A stretch of 49,609 nucleotides of DNA from Marseilla massiliensis. Lineage in GTDB: Bacteria > Bacteroidota > Bacteroidia > Bacteroidales > Bacteroidaceae. Positions 8,618 to 16,905 of this stretch are shown one piece after another. The position numbers were made by a program, and so were the translations under genes. Under the pieces are notes generated by a model that had not been told where the DNA came from, did not search any database, and worked only from the letters and a program-made list of their open reading frames with translations. The stretch is from contig NZ_JACJJG010000016.1 of assembly GCF_016899855.1 (NCBI RefSeq), positions 1 through 49,609 on the forward strand, given 5' to 3'. Positions within the stretch are counted from its first letter, which is position 1; each line of letters begins with the position of its first letter.

Positions 8618-8850
8618 TTTTTTAGGTTATTGGGTTATAAGGTTTTACGGTTCCAATCGGTTATAGGTTTGCGTTTGTAGAAAGTGGCAATAGTGATAAA
8701 TCCTGTTATCACTCACGGCATTTCCGGATATCAACGCATACCTAAAAACCGCATAACCGCATGACCTTAAAACCTCATACAAATTTAACGCCAAAAAGGT
8801 TGACGACAAACGATTTTCTTAATTCTTAACTCTTAATTCTTAATTTTTTA
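8618..8850. repeat. Inverted clusters of GGTTATAAG / CTTAATT short-unit repeats
   Basis: Between the TerB/DnaJ and DprA-like genes, TTTTTAGGTTATTGGGTTATAAGGTTTTACGG-type units (about 8618-8668) face CCTAAAAACCGCATAACC...AAAACCTC units (about 8741-8778), so the transcript could fold back. A run of CTTAATTCTTAACTCTTAATT units follows at 8818-8848. No gene is seen here. Confidence 0.65.
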
Positions 8851-9816
8851 TCGTTTCCACGACGCCAGGGCTTCATTTACACCATCCACAAGGAGCGGAA
8901 CTTCTGCAATAAGCATTGATATTGTCTGCCTGCGGCTGCTACCGTCGCGATAATTCTTGACCTGGGTTGCATTCACAAAGTCACGTCCGTCGCCTTGTTC
9001 TACGCTGAATGTCACGTCACCGCTCAACGATTGTACCGTAAGTTCAGGCAAAAGGGGCTCTCCATTGGCCGTTTTGTCGGACACAATGGCCAATATACGG
9101 CTGAATTCGGCAAGTTCCTTTCTGTCAAAATACAACGTTTCGCGCGAATACTTACCGTCGCCAAGGCTCCGGCTGTAAGTTATCTTAAAAATCTTTTCAG
9201 CTCCATTGGTCATGAAATCAAGGAAAATCATACCCCGGAAAAGCTTTATACTGCGACTCCAATCAACTTTTACAGGATTTTGTTTAGCATTATGCCCCAC
9301 TCCGTCGGCAACATCTTTCTGCCCGTCAGCCGACTGTTTCAGCCACGGCTGACCGTTCTCCAAATATTCAACGTTGTCGAAACCTGCCAAAGCACGCTCC
9401 AGATTACCTCCCTTAGAACAATATCCCACCACGATTTTCTGTGCCAATGACAGCATAAGGATATTGCGGTCGAACGCCGAACGGGCCGTAACATTATGCA
9501 CGCTCGGCTCACAATGCGTAATCACAAGTAGCCTTTCTTCGAGCAAAGCGTTCTCAATGTCAGCGTCAAAACGGCTCGGCATGGCTTCGGCAAGCGCCAA
9601 TATCACGGGTATCTTACGCTGAAGCAGCGTAGTGAACACCGCTCTTTCCATGGGCGACTGGTTGCCGCACATCACACAATCAGCCTCAGGCTTCAGTCCG
9701 AGCAACCACTTTCCGACGAGGTATTCAAGTCCGTCGGGCGTCTTTCTTGAACATATAAACGCCGTCTTCGTACACTGCATAAGCGCCTCGTTGCCCCTCC
9801 TGCTTAATATTTTCAT
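8848..9816 (-). CDS. DprA/Smf-like Rossmann protein with unassigned C-terminal half
   Basis: The 322-residue protein begins MKILSRRGNEALMQCTKTAFICSRK, a start I associate with a Bacteroidetes family related to the DprA/Smf Rossmann fold; CVMCGNQSPMERAVFTTLLQRKIPVILALAEAMP (about 47-80) fits the alternating strand-helix pattern. It lacks the usual DprA GSR loop, so a role in natural transformation is not supported. Residues about 200-322 (IKLFRGMIFLDFM, QGDGRDFVNATQVKNYRDGS) form a separate domain I cannot assign. Short-unit repeats flank the gene at the 3' side. The GNAT gene upstream is 50 bp away. Confidence 0.6.
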   Translation of the reverse strand: MKILSRRGNEALMQCTKTAFICSRKTPDGLEYLVGKWLLGLKPEADCVMCGNQSPMERAVFTTLLQRKIPVILALAEAMPSRFDADIENALLEERLLVITHCEPSVHNVTARSAFDRNILMLSLAQKIVVGYCSKGGNLERALAGFDNVEYLENGQPWLKQSADGQKDVADGVGHNAKQNPVKVDWSRSIKLFRGMIFLDFMTNGAEKIFKITYSRSLGDGKYSRETLYFDRKELAEFSRILAIVSDKTANGEPLLPELTVQSLSGDVTFSVEQGDGRDFVNATQVKNYRDGSSRRQTISMLIAEVPLLVDGVNEALASWKR

Positions 9817-9866
9817 GGTATGTCATAAGTTAAATAACGTAAGCCAATGCGCTTACAAAACAACTT

Positions 9867-10415
9867 TTATTCTCCGAAAAAAGCCTTGTCATATTCTACA
9901 GTACCGCTGACGCCCTTCAATCCGCCGGGCAGTAGCTCAACGGCCATGCAGCATTCGCCAGGCGCATCAAACGGGAATGAAATGCCGAAAATGCTTGCCG
10001 GACGGTAGCCGAACCGCGGATAATAGTCCTTATGGCCAAGCAATACTGCGGAAGTGAAGCCCAACGCGGCGGCACGTCTGTGTGCTTCGTGTATCAAGAG
10101 GCTGCCTACGCCACGGCGTTGCCACGCAGGCAATACGCAGACAGGCGCCAATCCAAGCGACACGAACGACTCTTCGGCCGACACTATGCGCACTTTTGTC
10201 ATTAGAATATGCCCGATAATTTCGCCTTCATTAGTCTCGGCTACAAGCGAAAGTTGCGGCACAAAAGCCTCTGAACAGCGTAAACGGCCGACCAGACGGT
10301 GTTCATCGTGGTCGCTTTCGGCCATATCCCTGAACGCAAACTCTACTACCCTGGCCACGGCTTCATGGTCTTCGGGCCGTTCTTCCCTGACAAAATAAAC
10401 TTTATCTGACATCAT
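9867..10415 (-). CDS. GNAT-family N-acetyltransferase (YhbS-like)
   Basis: This GNAT acyl-CoA transferase of 182 residues starts at the first of two adjacent Met codons (MMSDKVYFVREE); an upstream ATG at 10463 lies above the likely -7 box TATCTTTG (10438-10445) and is unlikely. The acetyl-CoA pyrophosphate loop is visible as LPAWQRRGVGSLLIHEAHRRA, and LLGHKDYYPRFGYRPAS is typical of the YhbS branch. The substrate is unknown. Confidence 0.87.
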   Translation of the reverse strand: MMSDKVYFVREERPEDHEAVARVVEFAFRDMAESDHDEHRLVGRLRCSEAFVPQLSLVAETNEGEIIGHILMTKVRIVSAEESFVSLGLAPVCVLPAWQRRGVGSLLIHEAHRRAAALGFTSAVLLGHKDYYPRFGYRPASIFGISFPFDAPGECCMAVELLPGGLKGVSGTVEYDKAFFGE

Positions 10416-10437
10416 TTCTTCGTAATAAAACGCATTA

Positions 10438-10445
10438 CAAAGATA
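10438..10445 (-). promoter_or_regulatory. -7 box of the GNAT gene
   Basis: TATCTTTG on the minus strand, 23 bp before the start at 10415. A -33 match exists only at 15 bp (TTTG at 10461-10464), so support is moderate. Confidence 0.5.
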
Positions 10446-10477
10446 GCGAAAAATAACGAACAAACGGGAAAAGAATG

Positions 10478-10600
10478 AATTAATTAAGAATTAAGAGTCG
10501 GGAAATTAAGAATTAAGAGTTAAGAATTAAGAAAATATGCCTTGCCGTTGTGTCTACAAAGGTATTTTTCTTAACTCTTAATTCTTAACTCTTAATTTTT
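10478..10600. repeat. Inverted TTAAGAATTAAGAG repeats
   Basis: TTAAGAATTAAGAGT units (10480-10535) are mirrored by CTTAACTCTTAATT units (10567-10600), with about 30 bp between. The right arm touches the stop codon of the receptor gene. The transcript could fold into a long A-U stem. Confidence 0.75.
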
Positions 10601-12924
10601 TAGAACCTGCTCTTCTGGCCATCGCCGGCGCCTGTTCCCTTGTACTTGCTGCGGCCTACGTTGAACTTGTAGACCACTGTCAGGTTGATGTTACGCATTG
10701 CGGGGGTCATGTAATATGACTCGCGCATTGTGCCGTAGAACATCATCAGGTTGTTCTTCCGAGTCTTGAAGAGGTCGTCGGCATAAAGTTGTACGGTAAG
10801 TTTCTTATCGAAAAAGGCCTTGTAGAGCGACAAGTCAACGCCAAAAGAAGGCTTGCGAATGTAGACGTTCTCGTCCGCTCCGGCCGTGCGGTAGTCCATA
10901 TTGACCGATATCTGGCATATTTTCGTGTCAAGGGTGTTATTGAAACGTATCGTCGCCAGGGGATTGTCGAGCGGGCTATGGCCGTGAACGTCCATCTTGA
11001 ACCACTGCTTCTGTATACCCAGCATTAGCGAAGGGTGCCATATTCCGAACGCAGGACGGAGGTTGAACGAGGCGTACACTTTGTCGTAAGACTCTCCGTT
11101 AACCTGCCGGAACAAGGCAACGGCAGGGTCGTCCTTGTACGTTTCGCTGTGCTGGAGCATCGGGTCGATGACGTGAGAGTATCCCGCGCTGAACATAGCC
11201 CACTCATACGAGGCGGCAAAGTTGACGTTATGGCTCTTCGTCGGCAGCAGGAAGGGGTTTCCGCCTTCGTAAGTGTAACGGTTGTCGTAGGTTATGTTGC
11301 TGCGCAGTTGGCTGTAAGAAGGGCGGTGAATGTCGGCTGCGTAGCCCAACTGGAGGTTAAGCTTGCCGAACATAGCCGACAGCGCGAGCGAGGGAAACAG
11401 GTTGCTGTACACCTTGCTCTGCCCATCCTTGTAAACGTTATCCTCGAAATAATCAAAGTTTACGTTCTCGTAACGCAGTCCCACCTGCATGTTTACGGGA
11501 CCGAACTGCCTTGCGTACTCGATAAATGCCGACGCCATGCCCTCCTCTATGCGGCTGTTGTCGTCGTCGATAATGTCTTTCGGCAGAACGGTGTACACCG
11601 TCTTTCGCTCCGAATAGGAGTATTCGCCGCCGAAAGAGAAGTTTCCGCCGAGCAGCGGAGCCGTCACAACGAGCTTGGAGGCGATAAGACTGTTGCGCCC
11701 GTCGGTCTGCGTCGTCACGTCGTTATGCTCCTCCGCCTGCCCCGTTTCACGGAAATCCTCTGACGTGTTCATCATGTTGCGGGTCTTGCTCCACATCCAG
11801 TCAGTGTTTAAGTCGATGTTCCACTGCCCTATCTTGCCCACGTAATAGGCGTTGCCCTGCACGTTGGTGGCCTGCACCGGAGCCGTATATTCGCTGCGGA
11901 GGGTTTCGGTCGTGTCGCCGTCCTGCGTGAAAACGGAGTTCATCCAGCCGCCGTTGTCGCTAAGGCGGCGGTCATATCTGGCGCTGATGCCTATCGAGTG
12001 GTTCTCGTTGAACATATAGCTTATCGCCAGTCGGCCGTTCAGCGTGCGCGACTTATACACCTGGTCTATCTCGCACAGCTGGTTATACGTCTTGTCGAGA
12101 TATGTTATCAACGGTATCTGTTTCGGGTCGGGATTGGCCCAACGCGACAGTGACAGCGTGCCGTTGATGTCAAGTCCGCCGCTGCGCCACCCTAAGTTGA
12201 GACGCTCCTGACCAACAACGTAGCCGTAATCGTTAAGCTCCCCGAACAGGCGGTTGTTCACGCTGAAGCCCTCGCCCACGGCTTTCTTCGTCGTTATGCG
12301 TATCACCGAGGTCACGCTGGCGTCGTAACGTGCGCCGGGATTGGCGATAACCTCGATATCCTTGATATTGTCCGAGCCGAGGCGCTCCAGCTCGATGGCG
12401 TCGCGCATCTTGCGCCCGTTGATGTAAATATCGGGCTCCCCGCGGCCGAACACCTCTATCTTGCCGTTGCGTGCCGACACGTTTGGAATGCGGTCGAGCA
12501 GATGTTCCATCGTGCCTGCCGTCTCGAGGATGGTTCCGCTGACGCCAGTCACCATGCCCTCGCCCTTCAACCGCGTCTTGGGCAGGTTGCTCTTGACAAC
12601 CACTTCGCCCAAAACCTGCTCCGCAGGGACGAGCGTCACAGTGCCGATATCGTCACGGCGGTCGGCGTAAACGGTCTTGTAGCCCACGAGCGAGAAGCGC
12701 AACAGGCGGCCCGTCTCGGGCGTTTCGAGCGTGAACGTACCGTCATCGTCGGTCATGACACCCGTTACGAACGACGAGTCGGGCAGCGAGAGGGCCACAA
12801 CATTAGTGTAAGACAGCGGCTGTCCCTTGTCGTCAACCACCCGTCCGGTCACGGCCTGAGCCACAAGAGCCATAGGCACGAGCGGCAATCCGCAAGTGGC
12901 AAGAAGTCTTAAATATGCTTTCAT
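10600..12924 (-). CDS. TonB-dependent-type outer-membrane beta-barrel receptor (OMP_b-brl_3)
   Basis: The 774-residue protein has a signal peptide (about 1-24, ending VAQA), a carboxypeptidase-regulatory-like beta-sandwich (about 25-105: VTGRVVDDKGQPLSYTNVVAL, TVTLVPAEQVLGEVVV), a plug domain (about 110-215: NIKDIEVIANPGARYDAS) and a barrel from about 220 with many alternating strands such as GISARYDRR and FPSLALSAMFGKLNLQLGY. This is the outer-membrane beta-barrel family of Bacteroidetes. No SusD partner lies next to it, so it is not a typical polysaccharide-utilisation pair, and the ligand is unknown. Base composition is more GC-rich than the neighbours. No TAnnTTTG box was found upstream. 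Confidence 0.9.
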   Translation of the reverse strand: MKAYLRLLATCGLPLVPMALVAQAVTGRVVDDKGQPLSYTNVVALSLPDSSFVTGVMTDDDGTFTLETPETGRLLRFSLVGYKTVYADRRDDIGTVTLVPAEQVLGEVVVKSNLPKTRLKGEGMVTGVSGTILETAGTMEHLLDRIPNVSARNGKIEVFGRGEPDIYINGRKMRDAIELERLGSDNIKDIEVIANPGARYDASVTSVIRITTKKAVGEGFSVNNRLFGELNDYGYVVGQERLNLGWRSGGLDINGTLSLSRWANPDPKQIPLITYLDKTYNQLCEIDQVYKSRTLNGRLAISYMFNENHSIGISARYDRRLSDNGGWMNSVFTQDGDTTETLRSEYTAPVQATNVQGNAYYVGKIGQWNIDLNTDWMWSKTRNMMNTSEDFRETGQAEEHNDVTTQTDGRNSLIASKLVVTAPLLGGNFSFGGEYSYSERKTVYTVLPKDIIDDDNSRIEEGMASAFIEYARQFGPVNMQVGLRYENVNFDYFEDNVYKDGQSKVYSNLFPSLALSAMFGKLNLQLGYAADIHRPSYSQLRSNITYDNRYTYEGGNPFLLPTKSHNVNFAASYEWAMFSAGYSHVIDPMLQHSETYKDDPAVALFRQVNGESYDKVYASFNLRPAFGIWHPSLMLGIQKQWFKMDVHGHSPLDNPLATIRFNNTLDTKICQISVNMDYRTAGADENVYIRKPSFGVDLSLYKAFFDKKLTVQLYADDLFKTRKNNLMMFYGTMRESYYMTPAMRNINLTVVYKFNVGRSKYKGTGAGDGQKSRF

Positions 12925-13193
12925 ATCCTAATGATTTATTGTTTTCTTTTTACCGTTTAGACGTAATTAACGAAGAAAATGTTACAAGATAACGTAAGGC
13001 GACGTTCGTTTTAACGTTTATTTGCACGTTAATCTTAACTCCGGAATACGCTTCACATGCTTATACCGCTGGCCCGACGACAACCATTATATCAGCAACG
13101 ACACAACGAGAAGCGCCCGTCAGCAGATATACGGACGGGCGTTTAGACAACGAGGAAAGGCAAACACATAACTATCTGATAATCAGCACGGTT

Positions 13194-13278
13194 GCGAAAG
13201 GACGTCTTTCGGATTGTAAAAGACCGCCTTTTAGACGCTAAAAGGCCACCTTTCGCATCGCAAAAGGTGGCCTTTCAT
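13194..13278. repeat. 22-bp period palindromic array B
   Basis: Four cores start at 13196, 13218, 13240 and 13262, exactly 22 bp apart (GAAAGGACGTCTTTC, AAAAGACCGCCTTTT, AAAAGGCCACCTTTC, AAAAGGTGGCCTTTC). Cores 3 and 4 pair over about 16 bp with one G-T. The array ends 10 bp from the stop of the nuclease gene. The rest of the gap, 12925-13190, holds no supported feature. Confidence 0.9.
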
Positions 13279-13288
13279 AATCCCGTCA

Positions 13289-14152
13289 TTACCAATCGCC
13301 GATGTCGGCAGTGGCTTCAACGCGGCTCTCTACGTCGTCGGGGAGCGACGGGAAGAAGTCAATGCCCGTTATACGCTCCACTTCGTCTACGGTATTCACG
13401 TAGTCGCCTTTGGGCCTGTTGCCCTCGGCGTTCTTGTAGATAAAGCCTATAGCCTTAGGTTCTTTGCCCATACGCAGCACTACTTTGAAGAATGCTTCGG
13501 GCACGATGACCTTGTTCCGTCCTATCGTCTTGTGCTTACCTTTATATAATATAGGGCCGCACACTATGTAAAGGCCGCCGTACTTCTTTGCCCAACGGCG
13601 GCAAGCCATCTCCATCTCGTTCCAGTCGCCACGGTTTAGGTTGCCGTTCTGGGGGCACATATTGGTGAACAGGAACGACTCACGCATAGCCCTTTCACTG
13701 TATTTGTTGTCGGCTGCGGGGCACATGTGGCCTCGGTCGTAGCCCGAACCGTAATAATCAGAGTCCTCGGCACGCGGCGCGGGCACGTCCATGTCGGCCT
13801 CAAAGTCTACGCCCGAGCGCTTTGCGGGGCCCTCGGTGCGGTCGGCCGTAAGGTGCCATGCCACCCAGTTGGGCAGCTTTGTCGTCTTGTTGTACGACGC
13901 CGTGTAGCCTTCACGCCTCAGCATTTGCTCCTCCATGCCGGCAGGAGACGTCTGGCCGAGCAGCTTGTCGTCAGCCGAAGCCGTGGACGCAGCCCCGCCA
14001 GAAGGCTCTTCAGCCTGTTTGTCACTGAGCAATTCAGACACTACCGCCTTGCCAACTTCGTTGACAAGCGGCTTGTTGCGCTCCATAAAGTCGCACGAAC
14101 TAAGCACGACAGCCGAACACAACGCGATAAGATAAATATTGACTCTGTTCAT
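13289..14152 (-). CDS. DNA/RNA non-specific endonuclease lipoprotein
   Basis: The protein is 287 residues from the start MNRVNIYLIAL; the 13 upstream codons are not needed. A lipoprotein signal peptide ends in VLSSC (Cys20), so the enzyme should be anchored outside the inner membrane, probably on the outer membrane. The beta-beta-alpha-metal nuclease domain holds the catalytic DRGHM (139-143), then NMCPQNGNLNRGDWNEME, with the Asn that binds the metal ion. The family (NucA, Serratia nuclease) cuts single- and double-stranded DNA and RNA. No inhibitor gene is seen next to it, and none is expected for an exported enzyme. Confidence 0.93.
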   Translation of the reverse strand: MNRVNIYLIALCSAVVLSSCDFMERNKPLVNEVGKAVVSELLSDKQAEEPSGGAASTASADDKLLGQTSPAGMEEQMLRREGYTASYNKTTKLPNWVAWHLTADRTEGPAKRSGVDFEADMDVPAPRAEDSDYYGSGYDRGHMCPAADNKYSERAMRESFLFTNMCPQNGNLNRGDWNEMEMACRRWAKKYGGLYIVCGPILYKGKHKTIGRNKVIVPEAFFKVVLRMGKEPKAIGFIYKNAEGNRPKGDYVNTVDEVERITGIDFFPSLPDDVESRVEATADIGDW

Positions 14153-14197
14153 AATGACGGCTAAAATAACAAATCCGCAGCTTATAAACAAAAAAAA

Positions 14198-14236
14198 TCG
14201 GACTCATTTTACAGCTTTGCCATAAAATCAGTCCGA
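14198..14236 (-). terminator. Strong terminator upstream of the nuclease gene
   Basis: A 14-bp stem with one mismatch (14198-14211 with 14223-14236, 11-nt loop) is followed on the minus strand by eight T. It cannot serve the nuclease gene, whose start is downstream at 14152. It therefore closes a transcript that begins near 14497 and carries the 34-codon frame. Confidence 0.8.
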
Positions 14237-14315
14237 CCCTGTAGTCTTGACAATTTTCGGTTTTCAGGTTGTAAGGTTTAACCTCCTATCTCAAAAACCT
14301 CATTACCTCAAAACC

Positions 14316-14420
14316 TTATACGGGCATGTTTACTCGTCCGTAATTGTACATTTTAAGAACGTTCACACAATACTTGTTGAACTTCTTGCTGTCCAAAATC
14401 CTGTTAACAATCCTTTTCAT
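14316..14420 (-). CDS. Possible small basic protein, 34 residues
   Basis: ATG at 14420 opens a 34-codon frame: starts MKRIVNRILDSKKFNKYCVN, ends YNYGRVNMPV. It is basic, could form one amphipathic helix, and has an AAAGG 10 nt before the ATG. A -7 box TACCTTTG lies at 14504-14511 and a strong terminator at 14198-14236, so the frame sits in its own transcription unit of about 300 nt. The A/T-rich GGTTGTAAGGTTT / AAAACCTCATTACC inverted repeats (14257-14318) are in its 3' part. It could equally be a small RNA. No family recognised with certainty. Confidence 0.45.
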   Translation of the reverse strand: MKRIVNRILDSKKFNKYCVNVLKMYNYGRVNMPV

Positions 14421-14503
14421 AATCTTTTTACCTTTCTCTTTTTAGTTCTACATGTAGGATGCATCTTCACATCCTGTTATCCTGTTTTCGTCTTTATCTG
14501 GTG

Positions 14504-14511
14504 CAAAGGTA
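14504..14511 (-). promoter_or_regulatory. -7 box for the small 14.3-kb transcript
   Basis: TACCTTTG on the minus strand; the -33 position has TTC rather than TTG. The transcript would start near 14497, with a leader of about 75 nt. Confidence 0.5.
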
Positions 14512-14685
14512 ATACCATTTCAGGCTACCTTGAACGCTTTTGAGCCGAAAATTCAGTTTTAGCGCATGTATTTTGATATTCGTCAAACCAGTTGATTTAA
14601 GTCAACGGGAAAATGGCACGATGACAACTGACAGTCAGACAAACTGTCGCAAACGCGCAGAAACGATGCAAAAAACAACAATTAA

Positions 14686-14717
14686 TTTGCTAATTAACCT
14701 TACTTATATTACCTTTG
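14686..14717 (+). promoter_or_regulatory. Promoter of aguA
   Basis: TTTG (14686-14689), 20 bp, TACCTTTG (14710-14717): a full match to the Bacteroidetes consensus. Transcription would start near 14724. Confidence 0.82.
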
Positions 14718-14742
14718 TAAAACAAATGAACACGCATAATCC

Positions 14743-15780
14743 ATGCAAGTCACTATGAACGATACAAAATATACAATGCCGGCGGAATGGGCTTGCCAAA
14801 GCGCCATACAGCTGACGTGGCCACACCCGCGGACAGACTGGCGCGAATATCTTGACGACATCAGTGCCACTTATGTGGAAATGGCCGACGCCATTACACG
14901 CCATGAAGGCCTGATAGTTGTTACTCCCGAGCCGGAAAACGTCATGATACAACTGAAAGAAAGGCTGACAGATTGTCAGTTGAGCCGTGTAATACTGCAT
15001 AAATGCGACACAAACGACACTTGGGCGCGCGACCATGGATTCATTACACTGACCAACGGAACGGAAAAACGCCTGCTCGACTTCCGTTTCAACGGATGGG
15101 GCGACAAGTTTCCAGCCGAACTTGACAATGCCATCAACCGCAGCCTATATATAAATAAGGTGGTAGACGGCGAATATGTTGACTACAACGACTTCGTGCT
15201 TGAGGGTGGCTCGATAGAGAGCGACGGCCAAGGTACAGTGTTCACCACCAGCCAATGCCTGCTTGCACCACACCGCAACCAGCCTATGACACGGCCGGAG
15301 ATTGAGCAAAAGCTGAAAGATACGCTCGGAGCAGACCGTGTTTTGTGGATTGACCACGGCCACCTTGAGGGCGACGACACCGACGGCCACATCGACACTC
15401 TCGTGCGTACGACTCCCAACGACACCTTATTATATATAGGGACCGACGACACCACAGACTCACATTACGCTGAACTGAGCCTTATGGAGGCTGAACTCAA
15501 GGCGCTGCGCACTGCCGACGGCCGTCCGTACAGACTGCTCCGCCTGCCTATGCCGCGCCCGATTTACGACGGGGAAGACCGTCTGCCGGCAACGTACGCC
15601 AACTTCCTTATAATCAACGGGGCTGTAATCTACCCAACTTATGCCCAGCCTGACAATGACGCAGAGGCCGCAAGAGTAATAGCCGAGGCTTTCCCGGACA
15701 GGAAACTCATCGGGATTGACAGCCGCACAGTTATCCGCCAGCACGGCTCGCTGCACTGCTGCACAATGCAATATTTCTGA
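14743..15780 (+). CDS. aguA: Agmatine deiminase
   Basis: AguA converts agmatine to N-carbamoylputrescine and ammonia, the second step from arginine to putrescine. At 345 residues the length is normal. Family motifs: MPAEWACQSAIQLTWPHPRTDW, DTWARDHGFI, NGWGDKF, LEGGSIESDGQGT, GHLEGDDTDGHID and the C-terminal HGSLHCCTMQ, in which Cys339 aligns with the catalytic nucleophile. A second ATG at 14755 (MNDTKYTM) agrees better with relatives; either start is compatible with the promoter. aguB follows on the same strand after 204 bp, so both pathway steps are together. Confidence 0.95.
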   Translation: MQVTMNDTKYTMPAEWACQSAIQLTWPHPRTDWREYLDDISATYVEMADAITRHEGLIVVTPEPENVMIQLKERLTDCQLSRVILHKCDTNDTWARDHGFITLTNGTEKRLLDFRFNGWGDKFPAELDNAINRSLYINKVVDGEYVDYNDFVLEGGSIESDGQGTVFTTSQCLLAPHRNQPMTRPEIEQKLKDTLGADRVLWIDHGHLEGDDTDGHIDTLVRTTPNDTLLYIGTDDTTDSHYAELSLMEAELKALRTADGRPYRLLRLPMPRPIYDGEDRLPATYANFLIINGAVIYPTYAQPDNDAEAARVIAEAFPDRKLIGIDSRTVIRQHGSLHCCTMQYF

Positions 15781-15782
15781 AT

Positions 15783-15964
15783 TTAAAGAAGTTATAGGAA
15801 GTTAGAAAAGTTAAAGCCAAATGCCTCGCCAATTAAAAATATGCCAAAATTGATGGTGGGAACAGAAACTATTACGACAATATGTCCTACAATTTTTCAT
15901 CATCAAGTCACAATTCAACGGGTCTATTGGCTTTAACTTTTCTAACTTCCTATAACTTCTTTAA
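15783..15964. repeat. Perfect 38-bp inverted repeat between aguA and aguB
   Basis: Bases 15783-15820 are exactly complementary to 15927-15964, with a 106-bp spacer. Each arm is itself made of short AAGTTA/AGTTAAAG-type units (GAAGTTATAGGAAGTTAG...). The left arm starts 3 bp after the aguA stop and the right arm ends 20 bp before the aguB start. In RNA this would be a 38-bp duplex inside the likely aguAB message. Confidence 0.95.
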
Positions 15965-15984
15965 CTTCTAAAAAAGAAAAATAT

Positions 15985-16866
15985 ATGAAAACAGGAATAA
16001 TTCAACAACACAACACGGCCGACCGCAACGACAACATGCAACGTCTGGCCGACGGAATAAGGGCTTTAGCCGCCGAGGGAGCTGAGCTTATCGTATTGCA
16101 GGAACTGCATAACGGACTGTATTTCTGCCAAGTTGAAAACGTTGACAACTTTGACTTGGCAGAGTCTATACCAGGTCCTTCAACCGAATATTTCGGCGCA
16201 CTGGCTAAGGAACTCGGCGTAGTGATAGTCACGTCGCTGTTTGAGCGCCGCGCCGCAGGGCTTTACCACAACACGGCGGTGGTCATCGAGCGTGACGGCA
16301 CGATAGCCGGAAAGTACCGTAAAATGCACATTCCGGACGACCCTGCTTATTACGAGAAGTTCTACTTCACGCCCGGCGACCTCGGATTCAAGCCTATCGA
16401 CACGTCGGTGGGCCGTCTCGGCGTGCTCGTGTGCTGGGACCAGTGGTATCCGGAGGCTGCCCGACTGATGGCGCTCAGCGGCGCCGAGCTGCTTATCTAC
16501 CCAACAGCCATCGGCTATGAGAGCACTGACACGGAGGCGGAACAGCAGCGCCAGCGTGAGGCGTGGACTACGGTTCAGCGTGGGCATGCCGTCGCCAACG
16601 GGCTGCCCGTTGTGGCTGTAAACCGTGTGGGGCATGAGGCCGACCCGTCGGGACATACCGGTGGCATACAGTTCTGGGGCAGCTCGTTCGTGGCCGGCCC
16701 GCAGGGCGAGATACTGTACCGCGCCTCGGCCACGGAGGAAGAGCGCCGCATTGTCGACATCGACCTAAAACGCGGTGAGCAAGTGCGCCGCTGGTGGCCT
16801 TTCCTGCGCGACCGCCGCATCGACGGATACGGCCCTATCCTGAAGAGGTTTGTAGACAGAACATAA
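15985..16866 (+). CDS. aguB: N-carbamoylputrescine amidase
   Basis: AguB hydrolyses N-carbamoylputrescine to putrescine, CO2 and ammonia. It is a nitrilase-superfamily carbon-nitrogen hydrolase of 293 residues with the catalytic triad Glu40 (VLQELHNGLYFCQ), Lys112 (KYRKMHIPDDP) and Cys149 (GVLVCWDQWYPEAARL). The DQWYPEAARL segment and the QREAWTTVQRGHAVANGLPVVAVNRVG stretch are typical of AguB rather than other amidases. It is paired with aguA upstream; there is no TAnnTTTG box in the gap, which supports one transcript read through the inverted repeat. Confidence 0.95.
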   Translation: MKTGIIQQHNTADRNDNMQRLADGIRALAAEGAELIVLQELHNGLYFCQVENVDNFDLAESIPGPSTEYFGALAKELGVVIVTSLFERRAAGLYHNTAVVIERDGTIAGKYRKMHIPDDPAYYEKFYFTPGDLGFKPIDTSVGRLGVLVCWDQWYPEAARLMALSGAELLIYPTAIGYESTDTEAEQQRQREAWTTVQRGHAVANGLPVVAVNRVGHEADPSGHTGGIQFWGSSFVAGPQGEILYRASATEEERRIVDIDLKRGEQVRRWWPFLRDRRIDGYGPILKRFVDRT

Positions 16867-16905
16867 GCGGATTATACGCCAACGTTCAGTGGACAGGCAG
16901 TGCGG

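Noticed and set aside
8848..9816. Competence protein DprA proper
   Set aside because: The start resembles the Smf-related family, but the GSR nucleotide-binding loop is not seen and the C-terminal half does not fit DprA.
10600..12924. SusC of a polysaccharide-utilisation locus
   Set aside because: It is shorter than SusC proteins (about 1000 residues), and no SusD, glycoside hydrolase or sensor gene is next to it.
13289..14152. Nuclease toxin with an immunity gene
   Set aside because: It has a lipoprotein signal and the standard secreted-nuclease domain; no toxin-delivery domain or adjacent immunity gene is seen.
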